DNA of 64,000 nucleotides from an uncultured Collinsella sp. (GCA_958427145.1 CAUAAZ010000001.1:62001-126000), one strand, 5' to 3'; shown: positions 24,687-34,755, counted from the stretch's first letter. Notes: a model not told the origin generated them from the sequence alone. Translations and numbers: made by a program.

Positions 24687-27600
24687 ATGCTTGATCGCCG
24701 TTCGTTACTTGTTGCCGGAGCGTCCTCGCTGGCGAGCATTATGTTGCCCCGCGTGCCGGGAAGCGCAAACGCCTTCATATTGCCGTTCGCGCCCACCGAA
24801 GCCTATGCCGACGAAAAAGACCCTTTCAGGGTGCTCGTTCTCTCGCGCACCATGTTCGGTGTGGTCGTGGTCGACGTCGCCAACAAGAATACGCCCATCA
24901 CGGGTGCCCAGGTCACACTCACATCGCGCTATGCCGCAGGCAAGCAGCTCACCGCCGCTACCGATGACGAAGGCACGGCCATCTTTGAGGTCGCGCCGCT
25001 TTCAGAAGGCTACGTGGACGAGGCGACGCTTCTCGACGCGTATGACTTTAACGGCGGCATCTCCATTAGCATGGCGGGCTACCGCGATGTCGAGATTCCC
25101 CTCGCGCGTGTCCAAGGCGGCACCGCCATTACCGCACCCACACGTCCGCTCTCCGATGGCGAGCCGTACTTTCGCCAGCTCACATTCGACGAATGGGACA
25201 TCCAGTACGCCGACGCCACGTTTATGGCAATGCCAGCGGACGAAGCAGCAAACGATCAGCCCGACACGCACGCTTTTACCGTGCAGGCCCATCTGCCGCA
25301 GGGCGGGCAGGCAACGTTGCATATCAATAAAGTGATGCCCGCTGCGGGCAGCTCATCCGAAACCGTCACGCAGATTGGCCAAGTCAAGGCCAGCGCATCG
25401 GGTTCGGATAATCTGGCGACGTTCACACTCGAAGACAAGTTCCTCGACGCGGCATCGGGCCTTCTGGAAGAAGGGTGCAAGCTGCGCTTTGTGCTCGACT
25501 ATCAGGGCAAAACCTACACGCTCTCATCCCCCATGGCCGTTGTCACCGCGCCGGCGGCAAAGGCGGAATCGGGCTCGACCACCATCATTCCCACCACCAT
25601 GGACCAAGAGATCACTCCGTTTGATTTCCCCGCGGCGTTTCCCGGCATCGGCGGCAATAAGTTCACGTGCTGGATGCCCTCGTTCCCCATTTTGTTCGAT
25701 TTCTCGTTTGCCGGGTACGTACTGTTTGGCGGAGGATACAAACCAGCCAGCTATATGAACGATTCGGGCAATCCGGATCCGGAGTACTGGAAGAAGTCAC
25801 CGCGTGAGTCGGGCGCCAAGCAGGCAAACCGCTACCTCGACGAGATGGAGGGGAAGTGGAATCAGTACAAAAGTATGAGTGCCGGTTCGGGCACCGATCC
25901 AAGAAACACCAAGCTCCTTCGCCACCATTGCACGCCGCTGTTCACGATGGATATCGCCACACAGCTGTACGGCTCGCTCGCCTACGATTGGGTGGGCAAA
26001 ACCTGGGGCAACAACAACGACCCCGCATACGGCAATATTAAGGCACTCTTTCAAGTAAGAACCGACCTCAATTGGACCGAGCAGTTTACCCTAGGACCGG
26101 TGCCGTTTTTCCTAAACGTCAACCCCTGGGTGCTGGCGAAGCCGGCGCTCGCCGTGGGTGCCCACACGCACGGCAGCGGTGCGGCGTTTTTTAAAAACAT
26201 TTCGCTCGACTATTCAAACACGTCGGGCTCGTTCACCATCCAAATCGGGTTTGCCGTCACCTTTGGCGCCGGCGTTGCAGGCGTCGCTTCGTCTGCCGTG
26301 CGCGGCGCCGCATCCCTCACGCTGTTCATTGGGTACGAGAAGGCAGATGGACACCAGCTTCCGCGACTGCGCGTAGGTGCAGACGTCGATGTCGATGTGA
26401 TACTCCAGTTCGTAATGTTCAAGTGGACCACCAAGGCTTGGTCGGGGTCGTGGCCCACACTCCTCGATTCGTGGAATATGTCGGTGAACAATGGCAACCA
26501 GTATGTGCTCCAGCGCTCTGAGCTCGCATTGGGTGGAGATACGCCTTACACGTTGGATGCCTGTTTCGGCACGCCCGGCAACATCAAGGCGGGCGGTGTG
26601 CCGCAATTTATCGCATCGGCCACCATCGTCACCAACGCCGAGCTGCTCGCACGCGCCGAGGTTAAGGCCGCTGTCGTAAACGTCGCGCCCGTCGTGCGCG
26701 ATTGGGATCAAGCGGTCACGCGCATTGAGCTCGAGGCGAATGAAGAAAGCGACGACACGGGACAGATTGAGCATTTCGTCCATGCACTGATAGAGAACGA
26801 CGAAAACGCCGCGCCGATGTATGAGTACACCTATATCGGGCAGGCGACGAACGCCGTTGCGGACCCCAACGCCAATTCTGCTGGTGTATCGGAGGACGAG
26901 CGTGGCGGCATCAAGCCCTCGAGCGACAACGTGCTGTTTTCCGGCGTGCTCAGCGAAGCTCACATGAAGCTGGCAATGATTGCCGGCGTAGAATGCCTGT
27001 TCCGTATCGCCTCGGTGCGCTACGGCGACAATGGCCGCTCGCGCCTAGTGGTGCACACAAAGGCAAACGGCACGTGGTCTGCCCCCATGCCCGTGGACTT
27101 CCCCCTGGGCTTTGGCGAGGGCGACGTGGAGCGCGACGGCATATTCGATTACGACTTCGACGTAGTGGAATATACGGACGGAAGAGAAAACCAGGACGCT
27201 TACGTGCTGCTGGTCTCGGGCGAGCGCCCCGACGGCGACAACACCCTTTTCGATACGGCAAGCACAGCCGGCATACTGTCCGTTGTGCGCCTGCGCATAA
27301 GCAACGACGGAGTTCGCGTGATGTCGCACACGTCGTGGCGCAGCATCTCGCGCGGCCGCCTTCAGGAGGATGGCCACCATTGTCTGCAGTGTCCACGCAT
27401 CACGGTGGGCAGGACGCTGGTCGACGGGCGCCTGTCGGGCGCTTACCTCCACCGCCGCGGAACCACCGCAGAAAAGGCGCTGGGCAATGAGGCAGAGGTT
27501 GCGCTGGAGTGCTTTACCCTGTGGTCGGACGTTTCGGGCGATAGCCTGACGTTCCGTCAAGTTCTCCGCTTTCCGCAAGCACCGTCGAGTATCGAGCTGG

Positions 27601-29054
27601 GCGAGCCCGAGAATATCAACGGCAAAATGGTGGTGCCCGTTGCGTACGAGACCGCAGACGGTTGCGGCTGCGCATCGTACGCCGTGATCGGCCAGTCCAT
27701 TGCGGGCTGGGGCGTTATGTCACCAGACGCCACGGTACCCCGTGCGATGCCGTGGCCACAACATTCGGGCTTTTTGGCAACCGTCAACGAGCAACTGCAG
27801 CATATTACTTGGACGCGAGGCGCATCGGCATTTGCAACGCAGCCCGTGGGTGCCGCAGGCTGTGGCCCGGCATCGTTTAGCGTAAGCAACAACGGCAGGT
27901 GCGTACTCTATGTAGAGAACACCGATGGCAAGGTGGGACAAACCTACGACGAAGAAGGCAACCCGGTAGCAGTGATGGGCAAGCACTTCCGCATCTTTGC
28001 CAGCACCTTGGCAGGCGATCTGTTCACGGAACCGTTTGTGATGTGCGAGCTGGACCATCCCGTCGATCAGATAACGACATTTTTGACGTCGGGAGGCATG
28101 CTCTCCGCGCTCGCCACGCACATTGTGAGCGCGGAGAAGAGCGAGGCAGATCTGCACGGCATCGAAGTGCCCTTGGTGGCGTGTGCCACTCCAACGGGCG
28201 CCGCTGCTACCTCGGGCGCGGTGGTGCCCGGAGCAGCAGGCGAATCCTTCATGGTCACGGTGCGAAACGACGGCAACACCTTGCTGACCGCCGGCACGAT
28301 TGATCTGTACCGAGAGGGCTCCAGCCAGCCGTTCTCCAGCGCATCCATCGGATTCGGAGTGAACGCACGCATGGCTTCGATCTACGATCCAGAGCTTGCC
28401 GAGGACGCTTCGGCCAACGACATGGCACACGTGAAGTACGCGCTCGAGACGCTGGGTGCACGTTTTGCAACGCACCCGCTGGTAGCCGACAACGGCAACG
28501 CCGTGCTGGCACCGGGTTGCACGGCACAGTTCCGCATGAGCTTCGCCATTCCCGAGAGTTGGAGCGACGAAGTGGGCAAACGCGTAACGCTGTATGCGAA
28601 GGCGCGTAATCTGGTGGCGCTCGATCCCGTAACGCTCGAGGAAATTCGACCGGGGGCAAACTCGGCGCTGGGTGCCGTACTGCACGAGCTTCATGTGCCC
28701 GACGCGGTATGCGAGCGCTCAGAAGTTCAGGTCGGCGTATGCGACAGCGCGGATACGACAGGACTTCACGACGCCCCGATGACGACGGACGGCGATGGCG
28801 GCTCGAGTGGCGGCGGTTCCGGCACGGGAGGCAGCTCCGGCGGAAGCAGCTCCGGCAGTGGCAAGGACCACGGCAATAACAAGCGCTCCGGAAAAGCGGG
28901 CGCGCTTGCGGGCACGGGCGATGTCAACGTCCCCCTGACGGCAGCCGCTGCAGCACTCGCCGCGGCAGGCGCCGGCCTCATCGCCTACAGCGCCCGCCGC
29001 ACGGCCCTCGAAAACGACACCGCCGATGAGGTCAATTCTGATAAGCCTCGCTAG
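24687..29054 (+). CDS. Giant cell-surface protein with LPxTG-like LAGTGD anchor
   Basis: A 1455-residue secreted protein. The N-terminus LDRRSLLVAGASSLASIML has a twin-Arg-like start and signal helix. A Cna-B/carboxypeptidase-regulatory-like beta domain (about 45-130: ITGAQVTLTSRYAAG, DDEGTAIFEV) follows, then long beta-rich regions of no recognised family. The tail has a Gly/Ser linker (about 1370-1395), LAGTGD near 1408, a hydrophobic helix and RR..., the layout of a sortase substrate. It is likely a wall-anchored adhesin or glycan-binding protein. ATG 24687 has GGGAG 6 bases upstream. Function is inferred from architecture only. Confidence 0.85.
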   Translation: MLDRRSLLVAGASSLASIMLPRVPGSANAFILPFAPTEAYADEKDPFRVLVLSRTMFGVVVVDVANKNTPITGAQVTLTSRYAAGKQLTAATDDEGTAIFEVAPLSEGYVDEATLLDAYDFNGGISISMAGYRDVEIPLARVQGGTAITAPTRPLSDGEPYFRQLTFDEWDIQYADATFMAMPADEAANDQPDTHAFTVQAHLPQGGQATLHINKVMPAAGSSSETVTQIGQVKASASGSDNLATFTLEDKFLDAASGLLEEGCKLRFVLDYQGKTYTLSSPMAVVTAPAAKAESGSTTIIPTTMDQEITPFDFPAAFPGIGGNKFTCWMPSFPILFDFSFAGYVLFGGGYKPASYMNDSGNPDPEYWKKSPRESGAKQANRYLDEMEGKWNQYKSMSAGSGTDPRNTKLLRHHCTPLFTMDIATQLYGSLAYDWVGKTWGNNNDPAYGNIKALFQVRTDLNWTEQFTLGPVPFFLNVNPWVLAKPALAVGAHTHGSGAAFFKNISLDYSNTSGSFTIQIGFAVTFGAGVAGVASSAVRGAASLTLFIGYEKADGHQLPRLRVGADVDVDVILQFVMFKWTTKAWSGSWPTLLDSWNMSVNNGNQYVLQRSELALGGDTPYTLDACFGTPGNIKAGGVPQFIASATIVTNAELLARAEVKAAVVNVAPVVRDWDQAVTRIELEANEESDDTGQIEHFVHALIENDENAAPMYEYTYIGQATNAVADPNANSAGVSEDERGGIKPSSDNVLFSGVLSEAHMKLAMIAGVECLFRIASVRYGDNGRSRLVVHTKANGTWSAPMPVDFPLGFGEGDVERDGIFDYDFDVVEYTDGRENQDAYVLLVSGERPDGDNTLFDTASTAGILSVVRLRISNDGVRVMSHTSWRSISRGRLQEDGHHCLQCPRITVGRTLVDGRLSGAYLHRRGTTAEKALGNEAEVALECFTLWSDVSGDSLTFRQVLRFPQAPSSIELGEPENINGKMVVPVAYETADGCGCASYAVIGQSIAGWGVMSPDATVPRAMPWPQHSGFLATVNEQLQHITWTRGASAFATQPVGAAGCGPASFSVSNNGRCVLYVENTDGKVGQTYDEEGNPVAVMGKHFRIFASTLAGDLFTEPFVMCELDHPVDQITTFLTSGGMLSALATHIVSAEKSEADLHGIEVPLVACATPTGAAATSGAVVPGAAGESFMVTVRNDGNTLLTAGTIDLYREGSSQPFSSASIGFGVNARMASIYDPELAEDASANDMAHVKYALETLGARFATHPLVADNGNAVLAPGCTAQFRMSFAIPESWSDEVGKRVTLYAKARNLVALDPVTLEEIRPGANSALGAVLHELHVPDAVCERSEVQVGVCDSADTTGLHDAPMTTDGDGGSSGGGSGTGGSSGGSSSGSGKDHGNNKRSGKAGALAGTGDVNVPLTAAAAALAAAGAGLIAYSARRTALENDTADEVNSDKPR

Positions 29055-29102
29055 CTCCTAGTTACTTTTGTGAGAGACGCCAACTCGGCTCGTCGAACAT
29101 CA

Positions 29103-29138
29103 AATGGGCTGGTTCTGGATACCCAGAGCCAGCCCATT
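29103..29138. terminator. Hairpin between surface-protein gene and convergent membrane-protein gene
   Basis: A 16-bp stem (29103-29118 with 29123-29138) with one G-T pair and a 4-base loop sits in the 90-base convergent gap. It can serve both strands. Confidence 0.7.
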
Positions 29139-29143
29139 GCGCA

Positions 29144-29728
29144 TTAGTTATCGTCAGAGGAGTCGAGTTCTGCCTCGAGCTTGGCACGGCGTCTTTTCGC
29201 CGTGAAAAACGTTGCGCACAGGGCAGCAAACGTGGCCGCGAAAATCGTCGCACCGCAGAAAACGCCCGTGGCCAGGTTCGCCAACCAAAAGACGCTTTCG
29301 AGCGGTACGATCTGCGCCTCAGCGATACAGCGCATTGCGGCAATAACAAGCGCGAACGCGGCGCCGCTAAGACCGCTGACAAGCAGGAAATATCCAACAG
29401 GAAGATGCTCGGTTTGCCCAAAACGATTGGTATCGACATAGCCCTTCCGCGTTTGCAGTCCTGCGCAAATCAACATCACGAGAACGAGCCACAAATACAT
29501 GGCTGCCTCGAACGGCGTTGCAAAGCCATGCGGCATTTCACCGGCGTCGCTGTGAACCCACGCAACCTGTCGAGCTATAAACTGGTAGAAAAAGATCATC
29601 AACATGCCAAACGAAAGCAGCACGAAACCAATCTTGTAGATCTTCGCGCTCTCGGCCTCCAGGCGCTCATCCTTTGGGCCGGCATATTCATGCCACTTTT
29701 GCACGAGTTTTAAATCTTCAAATTTCAT
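29144..29728 (-). CDS. Four-TM membrane protein of unknown function
   Basis: A 194-residue protein with an acidic, soluble N-terminal 30 residues and four TM helices (about 33-52, 73-92, 110-135, 148-175), ending in a KRRRAKLEAELDSSDDN tail. I do not assign a family. It starts 10 bases after the stop of a small XRE regulator on the same strand; such XRE plus small-membrane-protein pairs are common in Gram-positive genomes, often with autoregulation. An open GAACCC-type spacer precedes the ATG, with no strong ribosome site. Confidence 0.8.
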   Translation of the reverse strand: MKFEDLKLVQKWHEYAGPKDERLEAESAKIYKIGFVLLSFGMLMIFFYQFIARQVAWVHSDAGEMPHGFATPFEAAMYLWLVLVMLICAGLQTRKGYVDTNRFGQTEHLPVGYFLLVSGLSGAAFALVIAAMRCIAEAQIVPLESVFWLANLATGVFCGATIFAATFAALCATFFTAKRRRAKLEAELDSSDDN

Positions 29729-29737
29729 AGCGAACCC

Positions 29738-29968
29738 CTAAAGAGCGTCAGGGTCGACGTCGCTCTCGTCTTCCCAAAACAAGTCGTTCAACGTAACGCG
29801 TAGCGCTTTACAGATTGCCACGCACAAATTGAGCGTGGGGTTGTAGCCGCCCGCCTCGATCAAGCCGATGGTCTGGCGCGTAACGCCCACGGCCTGGGCC
29901 AGGTCAGCTTGCGAAAGGCCAACCGCCGCGCGCGCCGCCTTCATGCGTAGGTTCCTTTTGCCCGGCAT
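29738..29968 (-). CDS. Small XRE-family regulator
   Basis: A 76-residue Cro/cI-type repressor: RMKAARAAVGLSQADLAQAV, then GVTRQTIGLIEAGGYNPTL and KALRVTLNDLFWEDE. This is the YozG-like single-domain class. ATG 29968 has AAGGAA 4-5 bases upstream. It is co-transcribed with the following four-TM protein. The palindromes at 29988-30058 are probably its operators. Confidence 0.9.
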   Translation of the reverse strand: MPGKRNLRMKAARAAVGLSQADLAQAVGVTRQTIGLIEAGGYNPTLNLCVAICKALRVTLNDLFWEDESDVDPDAL

Positions 29969-29987
29969 GGAGTTCCTTTCGTAGTAA

Positions 29988-30058
29988 TGGACAGATATCT
30001 GTTGCAATATGACAGAAATATATTGCATCTATCAGAAGATGTCAACTATATCTGTCAT
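29988..30058 (-). promoter_or_regulatory. Cluster of ACAGATA-type palindromes upstream of the XRE gene
   Basis: ACAGATATCTGT (29991-30002) is a perfect 12-bp palindrome. GCAATAT (30004-30010) pairs with ATATTGC (30020-30026), flanking GACAGA, and TATATCTGTCAT lies at 30047-30058. The repeated GACAGA/TCTGTC core upstream of a repressor gene suggests an autoregulatory operator. Confidence 0.55.
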
Positions 30059-30118
30059 AATGGAAACCATGTTCGTCATCGCCATGCGGACATTACAACT
30101 TCGGTTCACTATTCAAAC

Positions 30119-30196
30119 TTACTCGGACAGAACCGACTCGGTTTTGTCCGAGTAAACGAATCTCCATCGAACTCCGAACGATTGTTCGATGGATTT
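30119..30196. repeat. Two consecutive hairpins upstream of the topoisomerase genes
   Basis: The first has arms 30119-30134 and 30140-30155 around a 5-base loop (one G-U pair). The second pairs 30159-30172 with 30184-30196, with a bulge. They precede a good promoter and so lie outside its transcript; they may be a terminator of antisense transcription or a protein or supercoiling-sensitive element. Confidence 0.6.
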
Positions 30197-30204
30197 CGTG
30201 TTGG

Positions 30205-30233
30205 TTGGAATCGCCTATGGGCTGGGCTATGCT
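30205..30233 (+). promoter_or_regulatory. Promoter of the topoisomerase operon
   Basis: TTGGAA (30205-30210) and TATGCT (30228-30233) are separated by 17 bases and lie about 55 bases before the ATG at 30288. Confidence 0.6.
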
Positions 30234-30287
30234 ACCTTGACTATCTATATGACTTAAACGCAGCAAAGGAGCACCGAGAGAGCGAGT

Positions 30288-32285
30288 ATGGCAAAAAACA
30301 CCGCAAACTATGGTAACGACAGTATCCGCCAGCTCAAGGACGAGGAGCGCGTACGCCTGCGTCCCGCCGTCATCTTTGGCTCGGACGGGCTCGACGGCTG
30401 CGCACATGCCGCCTTCGAGATCCTGTCCAACGCCGTTGACGAGGCGCGCCAGGGCTACGGCAAGCTCATCACCCTTACCGCCTTTCGCGATGGCTCCATT
30501 CAGGTAGAGGACAATGGCCGTGGCTGCCCGCTCGACTGGAACCCTTCCGAGAAGCGCTTTAACTGGGAGCTCGTCTTTTGTGAGCTCTACGCTGGCGGCA
30601 AATACAATAACAACCAGGGCGGCGACTACGACTTCTCGCTCGGCACCAACGGCCTGGGCTCGTGCGCGACCCAGTACGCTTCCGAGTACATGGACGTTAC
30701 CGTCTGGCGTGACGGTAACAAGTACTCCTTACACTTTAAGAAGGGCAAGGTTGTCGGCGCCAAGAAGAAGGCACTCGAGATTGAGCCCAGCGACGAGAAC
30801 CGCACCGGCACCACTATCAAGTGGCGCCCCGATCTTGAGGTCTTTACCTCGATTAGCATTCCCCACGATTGGTATCGCGAGACCATGCGCCGTCAGGCCG
30901 TGGTCAACGCCAACGTGACCTTCCGCCTGCGCATCGAGGGCGACGATGGCGAGTTTTCCGAAGAGGACTTTTGCTACCCCAAGGGCATCGAGGACTATGT
31001 GCTCGAGAAGGTCGGTACCGACTACCTTACCGAGCCTTTCTTTATCGAGGCCGACCGCCGCGGTCGCGACCGCGAGGACCTGCCCGACTACAATGTAAAG
31101 ATCACCGCGTGCATGTGCTTCTCGCGCACCTTCACGATGCAGGAGTACTACCACAACTCCTCCTGGCTCGAGAACGGCGGTTCGCCCGAGAAGGCCGCCC
31201 GCAGCGCTCTGACCAGTGCCATCGATGCTTACATTAAGCAACAGGGCAAGTACAACAAAAACGAGAGCGGCATTAAGTGGCAGGATGTCCAGGACTGTCT
31301 GGTGCTGGTGACCAACTGCTTCTCCACCCAGACGTCCTATGAAAACCAGACTAAGAAGGCCATCAACAACCGCTTTATCCAGCAGGCTATGACGGCCTTC
31401 TTTAAGGAGCGCCTCTCGACCTACTTGATCGAGAACAAAGACGCCGCCAACAAGATCATGGAGCAGGTGCTCATCAACAAGCGCTCGCGCGAGAACGCCG
31501 AAAAGACGCGCCAGAGCATCAAGACCAACCTGCAGCAGAAGACCGACATGGCCAACCGCGTGCAGAAGTTCATCGACTGCCGCTCCAAGGACAAGAGCCG
31601 CCGCGAGATCTACATCGTAGAGGGCGACTCGGCAGCAGGCGCCATTCGTACCTCGCGCGATGCCGAGTTCCAGGGCGTTATGCCCGTCCGTGGCAAAATC
31701 CTCAACTGCCTAAAGGAGGACTATCCACGCATCTTTAAGTCCGACATCATCATGGACCTCATGCGCGTGCTGGGCTGCGGCGTGGAGATCAAGGACAAGC
31801 GCATCAAAAACCTTGGTGCCTTTGACCTGGACAACCTCAACTGGAACAAGGTCATCATCTGTACGGACGCCGACGTCGACGGTTACCACATCCGCACGCT
31901 CGTGCTCACCATGCTTTACCGCCTGGTGCCCACACTTATCGACGAGGGTTACGTGTATATCGCCGAGTCGCCGCTCTACGAGATCAACTGCAAAGAGAAG
32001 ACCTACTTTGCCTACACCGAGCTCGAGAAGAACGGCATCCTCAAGGAGATTGGCGACCAAAAGTGCTCCATCAACCGCTCCAAGGGTCTTGGCGAGAACG
32101 ACCCGGACATGATGTGGCTCACCACCATGAACCCCGAGACGCGTCGCCTGATCAAGGTGGAGCCCGAGGACGTCACCAAGATGGAGACCATGTTTAACCT
32201 GTTGCTGGGCAACGACGAAGCGGGCCGCAAGCGCCATATCTCCGAGCACGGCAAGGAATATCTGGACCAGCTGGACCTGCAATAG
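30288..32285 (+). CDS. Type IIA DNA topoisomerase subunit B (GyrB/ParE-like)
   Basis: A 665-residue ATPase subunit. The GHKL ATP site shows EILSNAVDEARQG and EDNGRGCP, with GTNGLGSCATQYASEYMDV as the ATP-lid. The Toprim part shows YIVEGDSAAG, the DADVDGYHIRTL metal site and IAESPLYEI. There is no GyrB-type C-terminal insert; length fits ParE or short GyrB. The partner subunit A gene follows after 45 bases. Together they make an ATP-driven strand-passing enzyme, probably topoisomerase IV-like or a second gyrase. A housekeeping gyrAB is expected elsewhere. Confidence 0.92.
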   Translation: MAKNTANYGNDSIRQLKDEERVRLRPAVIFGSDGLDGCAHAAFEILSNAVDEARQGYGKLITLTAFRDGSIQVEDNGRGCPLDWNPSEKRFNWELVFCELYAGGKYNNNQGGDYDFSLGTNGLGSCATQYASEYMDVTVWRDGNKYSLHFKKGKVVGAKKKALEIEPSDENRTGTTIKWRPDLEVFTSISIPHDWYRETMRRQAVVNANVTFRLRIEGDDGEFSEEDFCYPKGIEDYVLEKVGTDYLTEPFFIEADRRGRDREDLPDYNVKITACMCFSRTFTMQEYYHNSSWLENGGSPEKAARSALTSAIDAYIKQQGKYNKNESGIKWQDVQDCLVLVTNCFSTQTSYENQTKKAINNRFIQQAMTAFFKERLSTYLIENKDAANKIMEQVLINKRSRENAEKTRQSIKTNLQQKTDMANRVQKFIDCRSKDKSRREIYIVEGDSAAGAIRTSRDAEFQGVMPVRGKILNCLKEDYPRIFKSDIIMDLMRVLGCGVEIKDKRIKNLGAFDLDNLNWNKVIICTDADVDGYHIRTLVLTMLYRLVPTLIDEGYVYIAESPLYEINCKEKTYFAYTELEKNGILKEIGDQKCSINRSKGLGENDPDMMWLTTMNPETRRLIKVEPEDVTKMETMFNLLLGNDEAGRKRHISEHGKEYLDQLDLQ

Positions 32286-32330
32286 CAGCAAATCGATAAC
32301 GACGGCCCATAAGAAGTTCAAGAGGAAATC

Positions 32331-34571
32331 GTGGCAAAGAAGAAGACGAAGAACCAGCCGAAGAAAAAGCAGGTCAACGCCGAGAACGTCATCGGCCTGC
32401 ACTCCGAGGTCACCGACCAGCCGATCACGCAGACGCTCGAGGTCAACTACATGCCCTACGCCATGAGCGTCAACGTCTCGCGTGCGTTCCCCGAGATCGA
32501 CGGCTTTAAGCCCTCGCACCGCAAGCTGCTTTACACCATGTACAAGATGGGTCTGCTCAAGGGCGAGCGCCAGAAGAGCGCCAACATCGTGGGCCAGACC
32601 ATGAAGCTCAACCCGCATGGCGACGCCGCGATCTACGAGACGATGGTGCGCCTGGCAACCGGCAACGAAGCGCTGCTCGCCCCCTTTGTGGAGTCGAAGG
32701 GCAACTTTGGCAAGTACTATTCGGGCGACCTGAGCTACGCCGCCTCGCGTTATACCGAAGCCAAGCTCTCCCCCATCAGCGCCGAGATCTTCAAGGACAT
32801 CGACAAGGACCCGGTCGACTTCGTCGACAGCTACGACGGCGCCATGAAGGAGCCGCGTCTGCTGCCCACCACGTTCCCCAACATCCTTGTCTCGGCCAAT
32901 AAGGGCATCGGCGTCGCCATGGCGTCCGACATCTGCGGTTTCAACCTCAACGAGGTCTGTACTGCCACGATGCATTACCTCAAGGATCCCGACTGCGATC
33001 TGCTCGAGTACATGCCCATGCCCGACTTCTCGACCGGCGGCGAGATCATCTACCGCCGCGAGGAGATGGAAAAGATTATCGAGACCGGCCTTGGCAGCTT
33101 CCAGATCCGCTCCCGCTGGCGCTGGATTCCCGAAGAGCGCATTATCGAGGTCTACGAGATCCCCTACACCACCAAGACCGATGTCATCATCGAGCGCATC
33201 GTCAAGCTCTCCAAGGAGGGCAAGGTCAAGGAGATCGCCGACATCCGCGACGAGACCGACCTCTCGGGCCTGCGCATCGCCATCGACCTTAAGCGCGGTG
33301 TCGACCCCGACAAGCTCATGGCCAAGCTCTATCGCTCGACCACGCTGCAGGATTCGTTCTCATGCAACTTCAACGTGTTGGTCGATGGTTACCCTCGCGT
33401 TATGGGCGTGCGTCAGATCCTGCACGAGTGGGTCAAGTGGCGTATTGAGTCCACGCGTCGCCGCATTAACTTTGACCTGGGAAAAAAGTCCGAGCGCCTG
33501 CACCTGCTGCACGGCCTCGAGGCGATCCTGCTCGACATCGACAAGGCGATCGCCATCATCCGTGGCACCAAGCTCGAGGCCGAGGTCGTGCCCAACCTTA
33601 TGCGCGGCTTCGACATCGACGAGACCCAGGCCGAGTTTGTTGCCGAGCTCAAGCTCCGCAACATCAACGAGGAGTACATCCTCAACCGCACCAAGGACAT
33701 CGCTAAGCTTGAGGGCGAGATTGCCGAGCTTGAGGAGATCCTCTCCAGCGAGGAGAACATCAAGAAGGTCATCAGCGACGAGCTGGCCGCGGTCAACAAG
33801 AAGTATGTGATGCCGCGCCGCACGGGCAGGATCGAGCCCCATGAGGTTATCGAAGTAAGCTTGGAGCCCGAGGTCGAGGAGTACCCGGTCACCATCATGC
33901 TCTCGCGCGATGGCTACCTTAAGAAGATGACGGACCGCGTACTCAAAAAGACGACCACGCTCAAGTACAAGGACGGCGACAAACCCTTTATCGAGTTCCC
34001 GTCCTCCAACACGCACGAGCTGCTCGTGTTTACCAACAAGAGCCAGGTGTACAAGTGCAAGGTTGCGGCATTTGAGGACACCAAGTCGGCCCAGCTGGGC
34101 TCGTACCTGCCGACCGATCTTGAGATGGAACCCGACGAGAGTGTCATCTGGGTCATCGACCCCGAGGACTACAAGGCCGACGTGTTGTTCGTCTTTGAGA
34201 ACGGCCGCGCGGTGCGCGTTGCGCTTTCTGGATACGTCACCAAGACCAACCGCAAACGCCTCAAGAACGCCATCTACGGCGGCAGCAAGCTGCTGTATGC
34301 CCAGGTGCTCAACACAGATCGTGACATCGCGCTGGTCTCGAGCGACTACCGCCTGATGAACTTCAACACGTCGCTGCTCAAGACCAAGACGACCACCAAC
34401 ACGCAGGGCGTCCAGGCTTTCACGGCCAAGAAGGGCCGCTCGGTCACCACCGTCGGCACGACCGAGGAGATTCTTGGCGCCGGCGTCTCGGCCGAGAAGT
34501 TCACCGCGCAGAGCCTCCCCTCCGCCGGTGCCCTCATGAAGGAAAACGACATGCCGAGCCTGTTTGACTAG
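32331..34571 (+). CDS. Type IIA DNA topoisomerase subunit A (GyrA/ParC-like)
   Basis: A 746-residue cleavage subunit. PYAMSVNVSRAFPEIDGFKPSHRK opens the winged-helix domain, and the catalytic Tyr is in AASRYTEAKLSP (near 144). A long coiled-coil region and a C-terminal beta-pinwheel follow (repeats such as VTIMLSRDGYLKKM). No canonical GyrA box is obvious, which favours a ParC-like decatenase. The start is GTG with AGAGGAA 5 bases upstream. It is the second gene of the operon. Confidence 0.91.
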   Translation: MAKKKTKNQPKKKQVNAENVIGLHSEVTDQPITQTLEVNYMPYAMSVNVSRAFPEIDGFKPSHRKLLYTMYKMGLLKGERQKSANIVGQTMKLNPHGDAAIYETMVRLATGNEALLAPFVESKGNFGKYYSGDLSYAASRYTEAKLSPISAEIFKDIDKDPVDFVDSYDGAMKEPRLLPTTFPNILVSANKGIGVAMASDICGFNLNEVCTATMHYLKDPDCDLLEYMPMPDFSTGGEIIYRREEMEKIIETGLGSFQIRSRWRWIPEERIIEVYEIPYTTKTDVIIERIVKLSKEGKVKEIADIRDETDLSGLRIAIDLKRGVDPDKLMAKLYRSTTLQDSFSCNFNVLVDGYPRVMGVRQILHEWVKWRIESTRRRINFDLGKKSERLHLLHGLEAILLDIDKAIAIIRGTKLEAEVVPNLMRGFDIDETQAEFVAELKLRNINEEYILNRTKDIAKLEGEIAELEEILSSEENIKKVISDELAAVNKKYVMPRRTGRIEPHEVIEVSLEPEVEEYPVTIMLSRDGYLKKMTDRVLKKTTTLKYKDGDKPFIEFPSSNTHELLVFTNKSQVYKCKVAAFEDTKSAQLGSYLPTDLEMEPDESVIWVIDPEDYKADVLFVFENGRAVRVALSGYVTKTNRKRLKNAIYGGSKLLYAQVLNTDRDIALVSSDYRLMNFNTSLLKTKTTTNTQGVQAFTAKKGRSVTTVGTTEEILGAGVSAEKFTAQSLPSAGALMKENDMPSLFD

Positions 34572-34609
34572 GTACCACGGCAACGAGACCGTTAGATACT
34601 TCGCAAAGC

Positions 34610-34657
34610 GACGAGGCCCGGAGCGCAACGGCATTGCGCCCGGGACTCGTCGTTTTT
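34610..34657 (+). terminator. Rho-independent terminator of the topoisomerase operon
   Basis: A long stem (about 34610-34628 with 34634-34652, some mismatches) ends in TTTTTCTTCT, 40 bases after the subunit A stop. Confidence 0.88.
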
Positions 34658-34755
34658 CTTCTCAACTATTTCTTAACGCAGATTAATTGACTTCTGCTTA
34701 TTTTTCTGCGTTAAAAAATGTCAGCGTCACTGCTTCGATGCCCTTTGGTCGGTCG

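Noticed and set aside
31710..34634. Long minus-strand frames opposite the topoisomerase genes
   Set aside because: Low-complexity His/Val/Leu/Gly-rich translations with no domain; the opposite strand carries clear enzymes.
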